A DNA stretch of 64,000 nucleotides from Ureibacillus aquaedulcis. Its GTDB lineage: Bacteria > Bacillota > Bacilli > Bacillales_A > Planococcaceae. The position numbers were made by a program, and so were the translations under genes. The notes beneath the pieces were generated by a model, which saw only the letters and a list, made by a program, of their open reading frames with translations, did no database searches and was not told where the DNA came from. Positions 26,421 through 35,098 of this stretch are shown piece by piece. Positions within the stretch are counted from its first letter, which is position 1. Each line of letters starts with the position of its first letter. The DNA lies in assembly GCF_030418165.1 (NCBI RefSeq), contig NZ_JAUHTQ010000004.1, positions 186,001 through 250,000 on the forward strand. Direction: 5' to 3'.

Positions 26421-27071
26421 CTATTCTTTTGAAAATTTATCAATATTGAATATTTCGACATCGATTAAACGGGCACCGACTTTATGAAGTAATTCTTCAA
26501 TTTCTTTGATCGTCGGTTGATGGGCATCTTTTCCCAGCGTAAGAATCACTCTTCTTAAATACCAATTATCATCATCAATGGTAAAGACACTATGAACTGA
26601 AGTTTTTTTCTTAACAAGCGTCAGTACTTTTGTCAAAATTCCTTCTGTGTCAGGTAAAGCAATTGTTAATGCGCAGCTCCCTGTTTTATAGCCCCAAGCT
26701 TCTTCCAATAATTCAAATACCTTTGAATGAGTTAGAATTCCTGCGAAATTCTGCTGTTCATCCAGAACAGCTAGATAGGGCAAACGCTTAATGGAAAAAA
26801 AGCTTCTGAAGAATGAACTTTCCTCGTAAATTGTCCCATCTTGGTCCCGGGCTAGATCGGCAATTGGTATTTCTTCTTTTTCATGCTCCAGCATGTGCTC
26901 CAGAATCGATACTTTATAAGCATTTCCGACAAACTTTTGTCCACTATCGTCCAAAATAGGGATGCAACGGTAACCGGAAGTCTTCAGCTTCTCCAATACT
27001 TGGGAATTAGTTTCCGATTCTTTACACCATACGACATCATTTTTCTTTAATAATCTCTGTTTGATAATCAT
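26421..27071 (-). CDS. CBS-CBS-ACT protein (CbpA-like, possible c-di-AMP sensor)
   Basis: 216 residues. Two CBS domains ('SGYRCIPILDDSGQKFVGNA' at about 30-50 and 'KRLPYLAVLDEQQNFAGIL' at about 93-113) are followed by an ACT-like domain from about 130 ('SCALTIALPDTEGILTKVLT'). The architecture matches Listeria CbpA and the AcuB type. CbpA binds cyclic di-AMP. No enzymatic domain is present, so a ligand-binding regulatory role is likely; the ligand is inferred. Confidence 0.8.
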   Translation of the reverse strand: MIIKQRLLKKNDVVWCKESETNSQVLEKLKTSGYRCIPILDDSGQKFVGNAYKVSILEHMLEHEKEEIPIADLARDQDGTIYEESSFFRSFFSIKRLPYLAVLDEQQNFAGILTHSKVFELLEEAWGYKTGSCALTIALPDTEGILTKVLTLVKKKTSVHSVFTIDDDNWYLRRVILTLGKDAHQPTIKEIEELLHKVGARLIDVEIFNIDKFSKE

Positions 27072-27286
27072 TTCAAAGTCGTCCCTTCTATCTTGCAGCC
27101 ATCTCTATACTAATTAAAACTTAAGTGTAAATTTAGGCAAATGAATTTCAGTATATTTTATATTATGAACACACATTTAGAGATATACATATTTGAGTGT
27201 ATAAATTAAAAGAAATTGCAAAAGATAAGTGAACACAATATTAAAAAGATTGTGTACTTCAAAAAAATTATCATAGGAGGGGAAAC

Positions 27287-27703
27287 ATGGGAATTATATA
27301 CCGACTTGCTTTAGTTCTTGTCATTGTTGGTGCAATTAACTGGGGATTGATTGGTTTATTCCAATTTGATCTTGTGGCAACACTTTTTGGTGGTCAGGAT
27401 TCAGCTTTATCTAGAATTATTTACAGTTTAGTCGGATTAGCCGGATTACTGAGTATCCCATTGTTATTTAAGGCTTATGACGAAAATGATGTAGAAGTTG
27501 CTAACAATACCCATAGCAATGCATACACAAATATGAATTATCAGACTGAGTTTGGCGAAGAAGCCGACTTTCCGGAAGTACAGAAAAGTCGAACTGTAGA
27601 CCTGGACAAATCATCGGATAATCCAGAAGTTCGAAACAATCGAGCTACTGAATTATATGAGAATGATGGTAAGGGTAAAAGTGACAAGAATAACCTTGTT
27701 TAA
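27287..27703 (+). CDS. DUF378 membrane protein with extended tail
   Basis: 138 residues from ATG 27287 (GGAGGGG upstream). The first 65 residues are a DUF378 domain (YuzA-like) with two transmembrane helices: 'LVIVGAINWGLIGLFQFDLV' and 'IIYSLVGLAGLLSIPLL'. The remaining acidic tail is unusual for the family and contains a pseudo-repeat, 'FPEVQKSRTVDLDKSSD' against 'NPEVRNNRATELYENDG'. Function unknown. Confidence 0.85.
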   Translation: MGIIYRLALVLVIVGAINWGLIGLFQFDLVATLFGGQDSALSRIIYSLVGLAGLLSIPLLFKAYDENDVEVANNTHSNAYTNMNYQTEFGEEADFPEVQKSRTVDLDKSSDNPEVRNNRATELYENDGKGKSDKNNLV

Positions 27704-27735
27704 GTTAGTTTTTATAAATGGTTGATCATCTCAAG

Positions 27736-27775
27736 GTATAGACAAAGCCAATATTCCTTTGTCTATACTTTTTTC
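27736..27775 (+). terminator. Terminator
   Basis: Perfect 12-bp stem GTATAGACAAAG/CTTTGTCTATAC followed by TTTTTT. Confidence 0.85.
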
Positions 27776-27824
27776 ATGCATAAAAAAAGGTACCCTCTTA
27801 TTGAGAATACCAAACCAACCTTTT

Positions 27825-28466
27825 TTATTTCGTCAGGAATTCGAATTTTTTAGGGAGACTTACACCTAGTTGTTCAAGTTCGCCTTTTGCTTGTTCTATA
27901 CGTTCTTTTACTTTTGTTTTTGCTTTATCATCCAGGTTTTCAAAGCTTTCTTTCATTGGATGATTCGGCACTTTAATCCCCAGTTCCGCAAGTTGTTTAT
28001 GTGCTTCTTCTTTCGTTATTTTCCCCTCTTTTTTATCTTTAAATATGGCTTTTACTTTTGCTTTTGTTTCCTCATCCAGGTCTTCAAAAACTTTGCAGTC
28101 TCTATGTTCCGGAGGCTCAATACCTAGTTCTGCAAGTTGTTTATCTGCTTCTTCTTTCGTGATTTTCTCTTCTTTAACTTGTTTGAAAATTTCTGTTACT
28201 CTGCCCTGTGTTTCTTTATCTAATTTTTTTAGTTGTTCATGGAATTTAGACTGAGGAACTTCTATCCCCATTCCTTTTAAATCGTTCTTTAATGAGCTTA
28301 AAACCTCATCGACTTTTGCTTTGGTCTCACTATCTAATTGATCATACTCTTCGTGGAATTTGTGCATGTCTTCATGAGCTTGTGCTGATGGTATGCTTGC
28401 CCCGAACAATCCTATGGAAAGAATGGCGGCAAGGAAACCAATCCAAAGCCTATTATGTTTTTTCAA
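27825..28466 (-). CDS. Secreted protein of four helical repeats
   Basis: 213 residues from TTG 28466, which AGGAG precedes by 8 bases. The signal peptide ends near 'SIPSAQA'. The mature protein consists of four related units of about 35-48 residues: a phenylalanine-containing start, 'LDxETKAKV', a lysine-rich helix, 'KITKEEAxKQLAELGI' and a proline end (IEVP, IEPP, IKVP, VSLP). Units 2 and 3 are full; units 1 and 4 lack the KITKEEA part. Some units resemble DUF2680-type exported proteins. No catalytic residues seen. Confidence 0.8.
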   Translation of the reverse strand: MKKHNRLWIGFLAAILSIGLFGASIPSAQAHEDMHKFHEEYDQLDSETKAKVDEVLSSLKNDLKGMGIEVPQSKFHEQLKKLDKETQGRVTEIFKQVKEEKITKEEADKQLAELGIEPPEHRDCKVFEDLDEETKAKVKAIFKDKKEGKITKEEAHKQLAELGIKVPNHPMKESFENLDDKAKTKVKERIEQAKGELEQLGVSLPKKFEFLTK

Positions 28467-28789
28467 TATACTCACTCCTAATTGTTTAAGTTAATAGATA
28501 AGAGGGAAGTGAAAAGAATAGATATAGCTCACCACCTTGGTTTCTTTTCAATGCCTTACTTTTCCCAACATAAAGATGATGAAATTAGTCATCACCATCT
28601 CTATTCTGTGTCAATTCAGCTTGGATATGTAACTATATTGAAAATTTTTTGGTAAATAGCAATAATTGAAGTCTTGTAAAAGTAAGCAGTTTACTGTCAT
28701 GGGCAGGTAAGTCAAAATGCTTTTTTGCATGGGAATGAAAAACCATTTTTTGGTTAATAATATATAAAATTGGAAAAAGAGGTGAATTT
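28467..28789. other. Divergent intergenic region
   Basis: About 320 AT-rich bases between the secreted repeat protein and the membrane-protein gene. One weak inverted repeat (AGATGATGA/TCATCACCATCT at about 28574-28601). No ORF with a start signal. Confidence 0.4.
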
Positions 28790-29275
28790 ATGAGTTACCC
28801 TTATCTATTGCTGATTTGTTTGCTTATAATGTTATCAATCGCTCTTGTTATGTATTATCTGGGAACAAAAATTTCATATAATTACATTCTGTATAACGCT
28901 TCCGTTACAACCGGCTTTGGTGTTATTTTCTTTTTATTCAAGATGATCTTCACAGTGGACACTAGCGCCCCTATTGAACAAATACTGGATATTGTTATAA
29001 CGATGCTTCTCTTAACCGTCTGGCTTGCTACCTTAATGGAAACTTTTACAGTAGAAGTGATGGAAAACGGGCGAGAAATAAAAGGAAATCTAATAACGTT
29101 GGCGAAGAAGCTGAAAGATGTCGAAATTAAAAAAATTCCTTCCAATATTGCAAGGCTATTTAAAGTAATATTAGTTAACACAAAAACTTACTTGACGAAA
29201 CAGAAGCTTACGTTAAAAATCCAAAAATGGATTGACGGATACAGCAAAAATAGAGAAGTGAATAAGAGGGTGTGA
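28790..29275 (+). CDS. Membrane protein of unknown function
   Basis: 161 residues from ATG 28790 (AAAGAGGTG upstream). Three predicted transmembrane helices: about 5-24, about 36-55 and about 64-83. They are followed by a basic cytoplasmic C-terminal half (EIKGNL...KKLKDVEIKKI). Its end overlaps or abuts the HAD gene, so the two are probably co-transcribed. Family not recognised. Confidence 0.7.
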   Translation: MSYPYLLLICLLIMLSIALVMYYLGTKISYNYILYNASVTTGFGVIFFLFKMIFTVDTSAPIEQILDIVITMLLLTVWLATLMETFTVEVMENGREIKGNLITLAKKLKDVEIKKIPSNIARLFKVILVNTKTYLTKQKLTLKIQKWIDGYSKNREVNKRV

Positions 29276-29280
29276 TTGAT

Positions 29281-29805
29281 TTGAAAAGGGGTGTTTTTTT
29301 AGATCGAGATGGTGTAATCAATGAAGTACTGACAAATCGCGTTAAATTCGTAAATAAACCAAAGGATCTTTATTTTTTGCCTGGTGTACCGGAAGCTATA
29401 AAGAAATTAAATGTTTATTTTGATTATGTCTTTGTGGTAACCAATCAGGGAGGCGTAGGGCTAGGATTTATGAAAGAAGCCCAACTTATCAAGGTTCATG
29501 AGCATATGATCAAAGAATTAAAAAAATCTGGTGCTATAGTCCATGATGTAGCATATTGCCCACATAAGCCAAAAGCAGGCTGCGAATGCAGAAAACCTGG
29601 CAGTAAAATGATTGTAGATCTAGGAAAAAGGTACAAGATTGATTTAGCGAGATCATATATGGTAGGAGATACCGATACCGATATCCTTGCCGGGAAAAAA
29701 GCTGGAACCAAAACCGTTTTCCTAGGAGAAAGCGACCCGTTAGCGGACGCAATATTCCCGGATTTGGCAATGGCCGCAGATTGGATTATTGAAGATGCCA
29801 AGTAG
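29281..29805 (+). CDS. HAD-IIIA phosphatase (GmhB/HisB-N-like)
   Basis: 174 residues; TTG 29281 is preferred (AGAGGGTG 7 bases upstream). Motif I 'GVFLDRDGVIN' gives the nucleophile and acid/base aspartates, motif II 'VVTNQGGV', zinc-binding 'YCPHKPKAGCECRKP', and motif IV 'YMVGDTDTDILAGKKAG'. This set is typical of D-glycero-D-manno-heptose-1,7-bisphosphate 7-phosphatase and histidinol-phosphatase relatives. No heptose pathway genes are visible, so the substrate is open. Confidence 0.9.
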   Translation: MKRGVFLDRDGVINEVLTNRVKFVNKPKDLYFLPGVPEAIKKLNVYFDYVFVVTNQGGVGLGFMKEAQLIKVHEHMIKELKKSGAIVHDVAYCPHKPKAGCECRKPGSKMIVDLGKRYKIDLARSYMVGDTDTDILAGKKAGTKTVFLGESDPLADAIFPDLAMAADWIIEDAK

Positions 29806-29821
29806 AGATCATTAAAAAAAT

Positions 29822-29851
29822 CAACCACTTTGTACCAATTAAAAGTGGTTG
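29822..29851 (-). terminator. Terminator of the 72-aa gene
   Basis: CAACCACTTT/AAAGTGGTTG stem followed on the minus strand by seven T residues. Confidence 0.8.
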
Positions 29852-29864
29852 AGAAATATACAGC

Positions 29865-30083
29865 TTATTTTCTTTTCTTTTTATCAACAGGATCCACATA
29901 AGAAGCCTTCTTAACCACTTCTAATTCTACTTGTACACGATATTTATTTTCCTCTACCTCAGTTACCTCCGATATTTTACCTTTTCGGCCCTTGAGTTTT
30001 ACCTCTGAACCAACTGCAGGAACTTCATTTAATAATTTACTAATGAAAAGTGTGTTTCGTTCGTAAAAATGCACTGCGAACAT
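29865..30083 (-). CDS. Small KOW-like beta protein (72 aa)
   Basis: 72 residues from ATG 30083 with AAGGGAGATAG upstream and its own terminator. After an N-terminal strand ('MFAVHFYERNTLF') comes 'VGSEVKLKGRKGKISEVTEV', a pattern like small SH3/KOW barrels, and a basic end KKKRK that could bind nucleic acid. Family not identified. Confidence 0.65.
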   Translation of the reverse strand: MFAVHFYERNTLFISKLLNEVPAVGSEVKLKGRKGKISEVTEVEENKYRVQVELEVVKKASYVDPVDKKKRK

Positions 30084-30320
30084 AATCTATCTCCCTTCAA
30101 CTAAATATACTTACATTCTATGAATCTAATTGAATTGTAGAAGGAAGAAAAATGTAAAAAGAGAAATAAATATCGAGAATTTCAATAATGGTAAATTTTT
30201 AATTGTTGTCTCTGTTTACATCATTTATCCATATTTAATTAATAGATTGTATTTTTACACCAGAATGTTTTCTGGCAGTTAAAAACCTTTCGCATATACT
30301 ATTTCCAAGGGTGATGAAAA

Positions 30321-31157
30321 TTGATTAAAGTTGGTTATGATGCCGGGCATGGATTCCATACAGCAGGTAAACGGACGCCGGATGGTGAAAGGGAATGGTC
30401 ATTTAACGATAAAGTTGCCCGAGCATTTGCAAATGAATTGGCTCTTTATAAAGGCGTAATGACTAGAAGGTTTGATGATCCGACGGGTCAAAGGGATGTT
30501 CCGCTAAGAGAACGTACAAATGGGGCAAATAATTGGGCAGCTAATTTTTATATTTCCTTTCATCACAATGCATTAGGGAGTCGTTGGGGAAATCATACTG
30601 GTGTAGAGACCTTTATTCATACAAACCCCCAACCTCGAAGTATTGAGTTGGCAAATGCAATCCATCCTGCAGTCGTTACCTCTTATGGTCTTAGAGATCG
30701 TGGCATAAAACGCGGTAATCTGCACATTGTCCGTGAAACAACCATGCCCGCAATTTTAATTGAAGGCGGCTTTATGGACAGTCTGATCGATATCACCAAA
30801 CTCAGAAAAGATGCCGTTTTGGCAAGTGCCGGTAGAGCTGTCGCGCAAAAACTTGCGAAGTTTGTTGGATTGTCTAGAGTGTTTCCGGAAAATAGGGAGG
30901 AATTGTCGATGGCACAATATGAGGAATTAAGACGTTTAATAGATGCCCAGGCTAGGAGAATTCAAGAGTTGGAAAGGCTTATTGGGCTAGAAGAACGTGA
31001 ACCGCTTGCCACCCATGCAAAAGAGTGGGAGTGGGCTACAAGAATTGGTCTGTTAACTGATATTTATCCGAACCGTCCACTTACCAGGGAGCAGTATGCA
31101 GAGGTTGAATACCGAAAAGCGTCAGGTGAAATTCAACTGAAAGTTGAGCCAGAATAA
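30321..31157 (+). CDS. N-acetylmuramoyl-L-alanine amidase (Amidase_3), no signal peptide
   Basis: 278 residues from TTG 30321 (AAGGGTGATG upstream). The zinc amidase domain covers about 1-180: 'VGYDAGHGFHTAGKRTPDG' (His), a Glu in 'EREWSFND', 'YISFHHNALGS' (His) and catalytic Glu in 'ILIEGGFMDS'. A helix with heptad-like pattern (about 195-225, 'YEELRRLIDAQARRIQELER') links to a C-terminal region ('ATHAKEWEWATRIGLLTD') resembling cell-wall-enzyme or phage-lysin tails. There is no signal peptide, as in phage endolysins, but no holin or phage gene nearby. Confidence 0.88.
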   Translation: MIKVGYDAGHGFHTAGKRTPDGEREWSFNDKVARAFANELALYKGVMTRRFDDPTGQRDVPLRERTNGANNWAANFYISFHHNALGSRWGNHTGVETFIHTNPQPRSIELANAIHPAVVTSYGLRDRGIKRGNLHIVRETTMPAILIEGGFMDSLIDITKLRKDAVLASAGRAVAQKLAKFVGLSRVFPENREELSMAQYEELRRLIDAQARRIQELERLIGLEEREPLATHAKEWEWATRIGLLTDIYPNRPLTREQYAEVEYRKASGEIQLKVEPE

Positions 31158-31305
31158 AATAAATAAAAGGCTTTAAAATTGGCCTTTGTAACTTTCTTAC
31201 TCTGAATTTAGTATCGACTAGATTCAGATTTTTTTATGTACACATGAACTGTATGATTAACACGCATAATAACAAACATAATCTTAATTTAAATCAGGTG
31301 ATTAC

Positions 31306-32868
31306 ATGAAAAGAAAAATAGTGGGTTTCGTATTCGTTGTCCTCTTTCTGCTCGCTTTCGTTGTCATATCGATTTCTATGACACCGACAAAAAAAATGAG
31401 TGGAATTGAAATTCAGTCCTCTGCAAAGCCGGTCATTCTGCTTACAGTTGATTCCCTAATGAGTGAACCACTCAAAGAAGCAGTAAATGATGGCAGCGCA
31501 CCGGCTTTGTCTTTTTTAATAAGGAACGGACGATATATCCCGGATATGATCAGCTCATATCCAACCATGTCCGTCGCCATCGACAGTACCATCTTGACCG
31601 GTACCTACCCTGACCAACATAAAATACCTGGGCTTATTTGGTTTAGCCAACAGGGGAACAGGATGATTAGCTATGGTAGCGGTATGAGGGAAATATGGAA
31701 CAATGGCGTGAAAAATGTAGCAAGAGATAGTATTGTCCGATTAAATAATGATCACCTAAGCAGTGGGGTGAAAACCATTTATGAAGAGCTTGAAGAAGCT
31801 CAAATTCCATCTGCATCAATAAATGGGTTGATTTTTAGAGGCAATGAGCCCCATCAATTGAACGTACCCAAGATGCTATCGGTCGTGCAGTTGCTTCCCA
31901 GTGAAATTAAGGTAAGTGGACCAAGGATTATGTCACTTGGTGCCTTATCGCAATATAATCCAGATAACAACAAGCATAAATTTATTTGGAACCGCTTGGG
32001 TGTAAATAATGATTTTACTATTAACGAGTTAAAATATTTAATTGACCACAATAAATTGCCTCCTTTCACGCTTGCTTATCTGCCGGATCTCGATGCAAAG
32101 GTGCATAGAAAAGGAACCGAAGAGGGGAGTGAGATTGAAAAATTAGACCAATCCATTCAAGAACTCTTTAATCTTTTCGATTCATGGGAGGAAGCAGTGG
32201 AAAAAGTAACATGGATTGTAATGGGGGATAGTGCACAATCCGTCATTCAAAAGGATAAGGACAAGGGGTTAATTGATCTTAACCAAACACTAAAGGATTA
32301 TTCATTTTGGAGCGGAGATAACCGCGAAGGACAATTAGCCATTGCAATTAATGAACGTATGGCCTATATCAATTTGAATGATGAAACTATCAATATAAAC
32401 TCGATTATTGAAAAACTAAAAACAGATAAGCGTATTGGATTGATAGCATGGAAAGACAAAGATATCAATTATGTAATAAATCCAGAACGGGAAACGATAC
32501 TTTCATTCTCAAAAGAAGGACAATCCCAAGATATATATAATCAAAATTGGGATTTGGATGGTGATTTATCGATTTTAGATCTATCATTATCGACAGATGG
32601 CCTACTTCAATATGATGCTTATCCGGATGGGCTTGCTAGACTTTATGGGGCGCTGAATTCTCATGAAGGCGATTTCGTTATAGTGGATGCTAAACCCTCC
32701 TTTGAATTTATAGAAGAACATAGTCATGACCACGCAGGGGGAGGGGCACACGGTTCTCTGCATAAGATCGATTCAACTGTTCCCTTAATTTTTACTGGGA
32801 CCAACACACAACCAAAGTATAACCGTCTTGTGGATATAAAGGAATGGATAATGGGAATCGTTAGGTAA
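31306..32868 (+). CDS. Alkaline phosphatase superfamily / nucleotide pyrophosphatase-like protein, membrane anchored
   Basis: 520 residues from ATG 31306. An N-terminal transmembrane segment (about 5-25) leaves the enzyme domain outside. Metal-binding 'ILLTVDSLM', the nucleophile threonine in 'SSYPTMS', 'LTGTYPDQHKIPGL', 'YLPDLDAKVHRKG' (Asp and His), 'MGDSAQS' in place of the common GDHG, and a late His in 'GGGAHGS'. It should hydrolyse a phosphodiester or phosphomonoester at the cell surface. Substrate unknown. Confidence 0.85.
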   Translation: MKRKIVGFVFVVLFLLAFVVISISMTPTKKMSGIEIQSSAKPVILLTVDSLMSEPLKEAVNDGSAPALSFLIRNGRYIPDMISSYPTMSVAIDSTILTGTYPDQHKIPGLIWFSQQGNRMISYGSGMREIWNNGVKNVARDSIVRLNNDHLSSGVKTIYEELEEAQIPSASINGLIFRGNEPHQLNVPKMLSVVQLLPSEIKVSGPRIMSLGALSQYNPDNNKHKFIWNRLGVNNDFTINELKYLIDHNKLPPFTLAYLPDLDAKVHRKGTEEGSEIEKLDQSIQELFNLFDSWEEAVEKVTWIVMGDSAQSVIQKDKDKGLIDLNQTLKDYSFWSGDNREGQLAIAINERMAYINLNDETININSIIEKLKTDKRIGLIAWKDKDINYVINPERETILSFSKEGQSQDIYNQNWDLDGDLSILDLSLSTDGLLQYDAYPDGLARLYGALNSHEGDFVIVDAKPSFEFIEEHSHDHAGGGAHGSLHKIDSTVPLIFTGTNTQPKYNRLVDIKEWIMGIVR

Positions 32869-32994
32869 ATTGCACACCAATTTTGCAATTGTTTGCTATT
32901 TGTATGCTTATAAAGATTATTCATTTGAATAATTCTGGGAATGAGTTTTCATACTAGTGATTATAGGAATTAAAAATTGGAGGTACGAAAGACA

Positions 32995-34473
32995 GTGGCT
33001 AAAGAACCTATCACGGTAAATGCGATTATAAATGGCGAGAAAATACAGACGGAAAAGAAAATAGAACGTGAAAATCCAACACATCCTGAAGAAATTGTCG
33101 GTTATGCGCCGAATAATACAAGGGAAGAGACAATAAAAGCAATTGATGCTGCATATGATGCATTCCAGTCCTGGGCATGGACAGACGTTGAGGACCGAAT
33201 TAATCGAATGAAGTCAGCTATTCAGAAAATTAAGGATGCGACACCCGAAATTGCTGAGTTATTATCTCGTGAGCATGGAAAAGCATTATATGATGCACAG
33301 GGAGAAATTGCCATTTCCCTTATGTGGATGGAATTTGCCTGTGATCATGTCAAGAAAGTAACTGCACCTGAAACTAAGGAACATGAAAGTGGCAAAACAA
33401 TTATCACCCATGACCCAATAGGAGTGGTATCTGCCATAACGCCTTGGAACTATCCCATTTCATTATCCACTATAAAAATTGCACCTGCTTTATTAACAGG
33501 GAATACAATGGTGCTAAAACCAAGTCCATTAGCTCCATTGGCTGTTAGCCGGGTAACGGAAATAATATCGGATGAATTTCCTCCTGGTGTACTAAATCTC
33601 GTAAATGGTGATGCAGAAGTTGGCGTGGAACTAACATCGAATGAAAAGGTGGCGAAAATTGCCTTTACAGGTGGAACAAAGACAGCCAAACATATCATGA
33701 AAGCAGCATCGGATACAATCAAGAAAATGACATTGGAACTTGGAGGCAATGATGCAGCCATCGTACTGGAAGATTTTGATGTGAATGATGAACGTGCATT
33801 ACGGAGAATGGTTATTTCTAACTTCTTGACGGCTGGTCAAATTTGTATGATTGCCAAGCGTGTATATGTGCACCGTTCCATCTTTGATGCATTTGTGGAA
33901 AAATATATTGAAGCAGCAAACAAATGGATCCGGGTTGGAGATCCATTTAATCCGGATGTAACGGTTGGTCCTGTTAATAATAAAAACCAGGTACAATATG
34001 TACAAAGTCTAATTGAGGACGCGAAAGGTAAAGGGGCTAAAGTAATTCCCCTCGGGAAAATACTGAATCCGGAACTTATGGACAATGGCTATTTCCTGCA
34101 ACCAACTCTTGTCCTTGGTGCGGATTATCGTGACCCAATTGTGGTTGAGGAACAATTTGGTCCAACTGTTCCAATCCTTCCTTTTGATGACGAAGAGCAA
34201 GTGATTAATCTTCATAATGAAAGCATTTACGGGTTAACAAGCTCTGTTTGGGGAGAAGAGGAGCATGCAGTGAAAGTTGCCCGCCGAATAGAAGCGGGTA
34301 CAACAATGATTAATACAGCAGCAGTTCAGGGACTTGATGTTCGCTTCCCATTCGGAGGAGTGAAACAGTCCGGCGTTGGGCGCGAATATGGGGAAGATGG
34401 CATTAAATCTTATACAGAAACACACGTAATCAATTTACCGAACAACCTTGAGTTACCATATATACCTGAGTAA
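32995..34473 (+). CDS. NAD(P)-dependent aldehyde dehydrogenase (semialdehyde dehydrogenase type)
   Basis: 492 residues; GTG 32995 is chosen because GGAGGTACG lies about 9 bases upstream. Seen: 'GVVSAITPWNYPISLSTIKI', the cofactor-binding 'FTGGTKTAKHIM', general base Glu in 'LELGGNDAA', catalytic Cys in 'TAGQICMIAKRVYVH', and 'EEQFGPTVPILPF'. Closest in pattern to succinate-semialdehyde or 2-oxoglutarate-semialdehyde dehydrogenases. It might complete the aldarate pathway coded 6 kb downstream; that is inference. Confidence 0.92.
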   Translation: MAKEPITVNAIINGEKIQTEKKIERENPTHPEEIVGYAPNNTREETIKAIDAAYDAFQSWAWTDVEDRINRMKSAIQKIKDATPEIAELLSREHGKALYDAQGEIAISLMWMEFACDHVKKVTAPETKEHESGKTIITHDPIGVVSAITPWNYPISLSTIKIAPALLTGNTMVLKPSPLAPLAVSRVTEIISDEFPPGVLNLVNGDAEVGVELTSNEKVAKIAFTGGTKTAKHIMKAASDTIKKMTLELGGNDAAIVLEDFDVNDERALRRMVISNFLTAGQICMIAKRVYVHRSIFDAFVEKYIEAANKWIRVGDPFNPDVTVGPVNNKNQVQYVQSLIEDAKGKGAKVIPLGKILNPELMDNGYFLQPTLVLGADYRDPIVVEEQFGPTVPILPFDDEEQVINLHNESIYGLTSSVWGEEEHAVKVARRIEAGTTMINTAAVQGLDVRFPFGGVKQSGVGREYGEDGIKSYTETHVINLPNNLELPYIPE

Positions 34474-34652
34474 ATATCAAGTAAGATTGAAAATAAATTA
34501 ACTTTGTTAAGCTTCTGCAAAACTTGCAGAAGTTTTTTAATTCACGCGATATGGCTTTAATTTGTATATTCTGCTCGAAGTCTCACAGTCTAAATAGTAG
34601 CTTCAAAATTAGTATCCATTCCAAGCTCCTCATTTCGAAAGGAAGTTTTACA

Positions 34653-35060
34653 GTGAACCTGTTTCGGGGCGATGCACATAAGATTTATTGCCATTTGAAA
34701 AAGAATCCTGCCAATATACCTCATTCAAAGTATCTAAAAGAGATGAAGGAAGTGAGAGATTTTTATCAATCCGTTGATAGTGAGCTATTAAAGCTGATTT
34801 TTTATCGATTGATTAAAGAAAAGAATGGTTCGGGTATGATTCCTGTGTATGTTTCATCAATTCCATTTTTGTTTTTGATTTTTTCAAATAATTTACAAGA
34901 AATTTTATTCGCACAGGGAAGTAAGTATTGGTTAATTTTTGTAATCATATATATTGGAGGGATTACTTTTAGTTTATTTCTTCATTTTCGTGAAAAGGCT
35001 TGGGCTGCTTCTCATATCGAAATTATTCAGGATATACTAAATGAACGAAAAGAAAAATAA
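34653..35060 (+). CDS. Small membrane protein of unknown function
   Basis: 135 residues; GTG 34653 has AAAGGAAG upstream, while the earlier in-frame ATG at 34524 lies within the ALDH terminator. An N-terminal amphipathic region (to about 62) is followed by two transmembrane helices ('VYVSSIPFLFLIF' and 'YWLIFVIIYIGGITFSLFL') and a charged end. No family recognised. Confidence 0.55.
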   Translation: MNLFRGDAHKIYCHLKKNPANIPHSKYLKEMKEVRDFYQSVDSELLKLIFYRLIKEKNGSGMIPVYVSSIPFLFLIFSNNLQEILFAQGSKYWLIFVIIYIGGITFSLFLHFREKAWAASHIEIIQDILNERKEK

Positions 35061-35098
35061 TGGAGCCCTTCCACACGGTAGATAGGCTCCATTTCTTC

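Noticed and set aside
27870-28254. Open plus-strand frames opposite the secreted repeat protein
   Set aside because: Phe/Cys/Ser-rich translations that mirror the repeated lysine/glutamate codons of the real gene on the other strand.
30321-31157. Prophage remnant
   Set aside because: Only the amidase is phage-like; no integrase, structural or holin gene or attachment repeat lies nearby.
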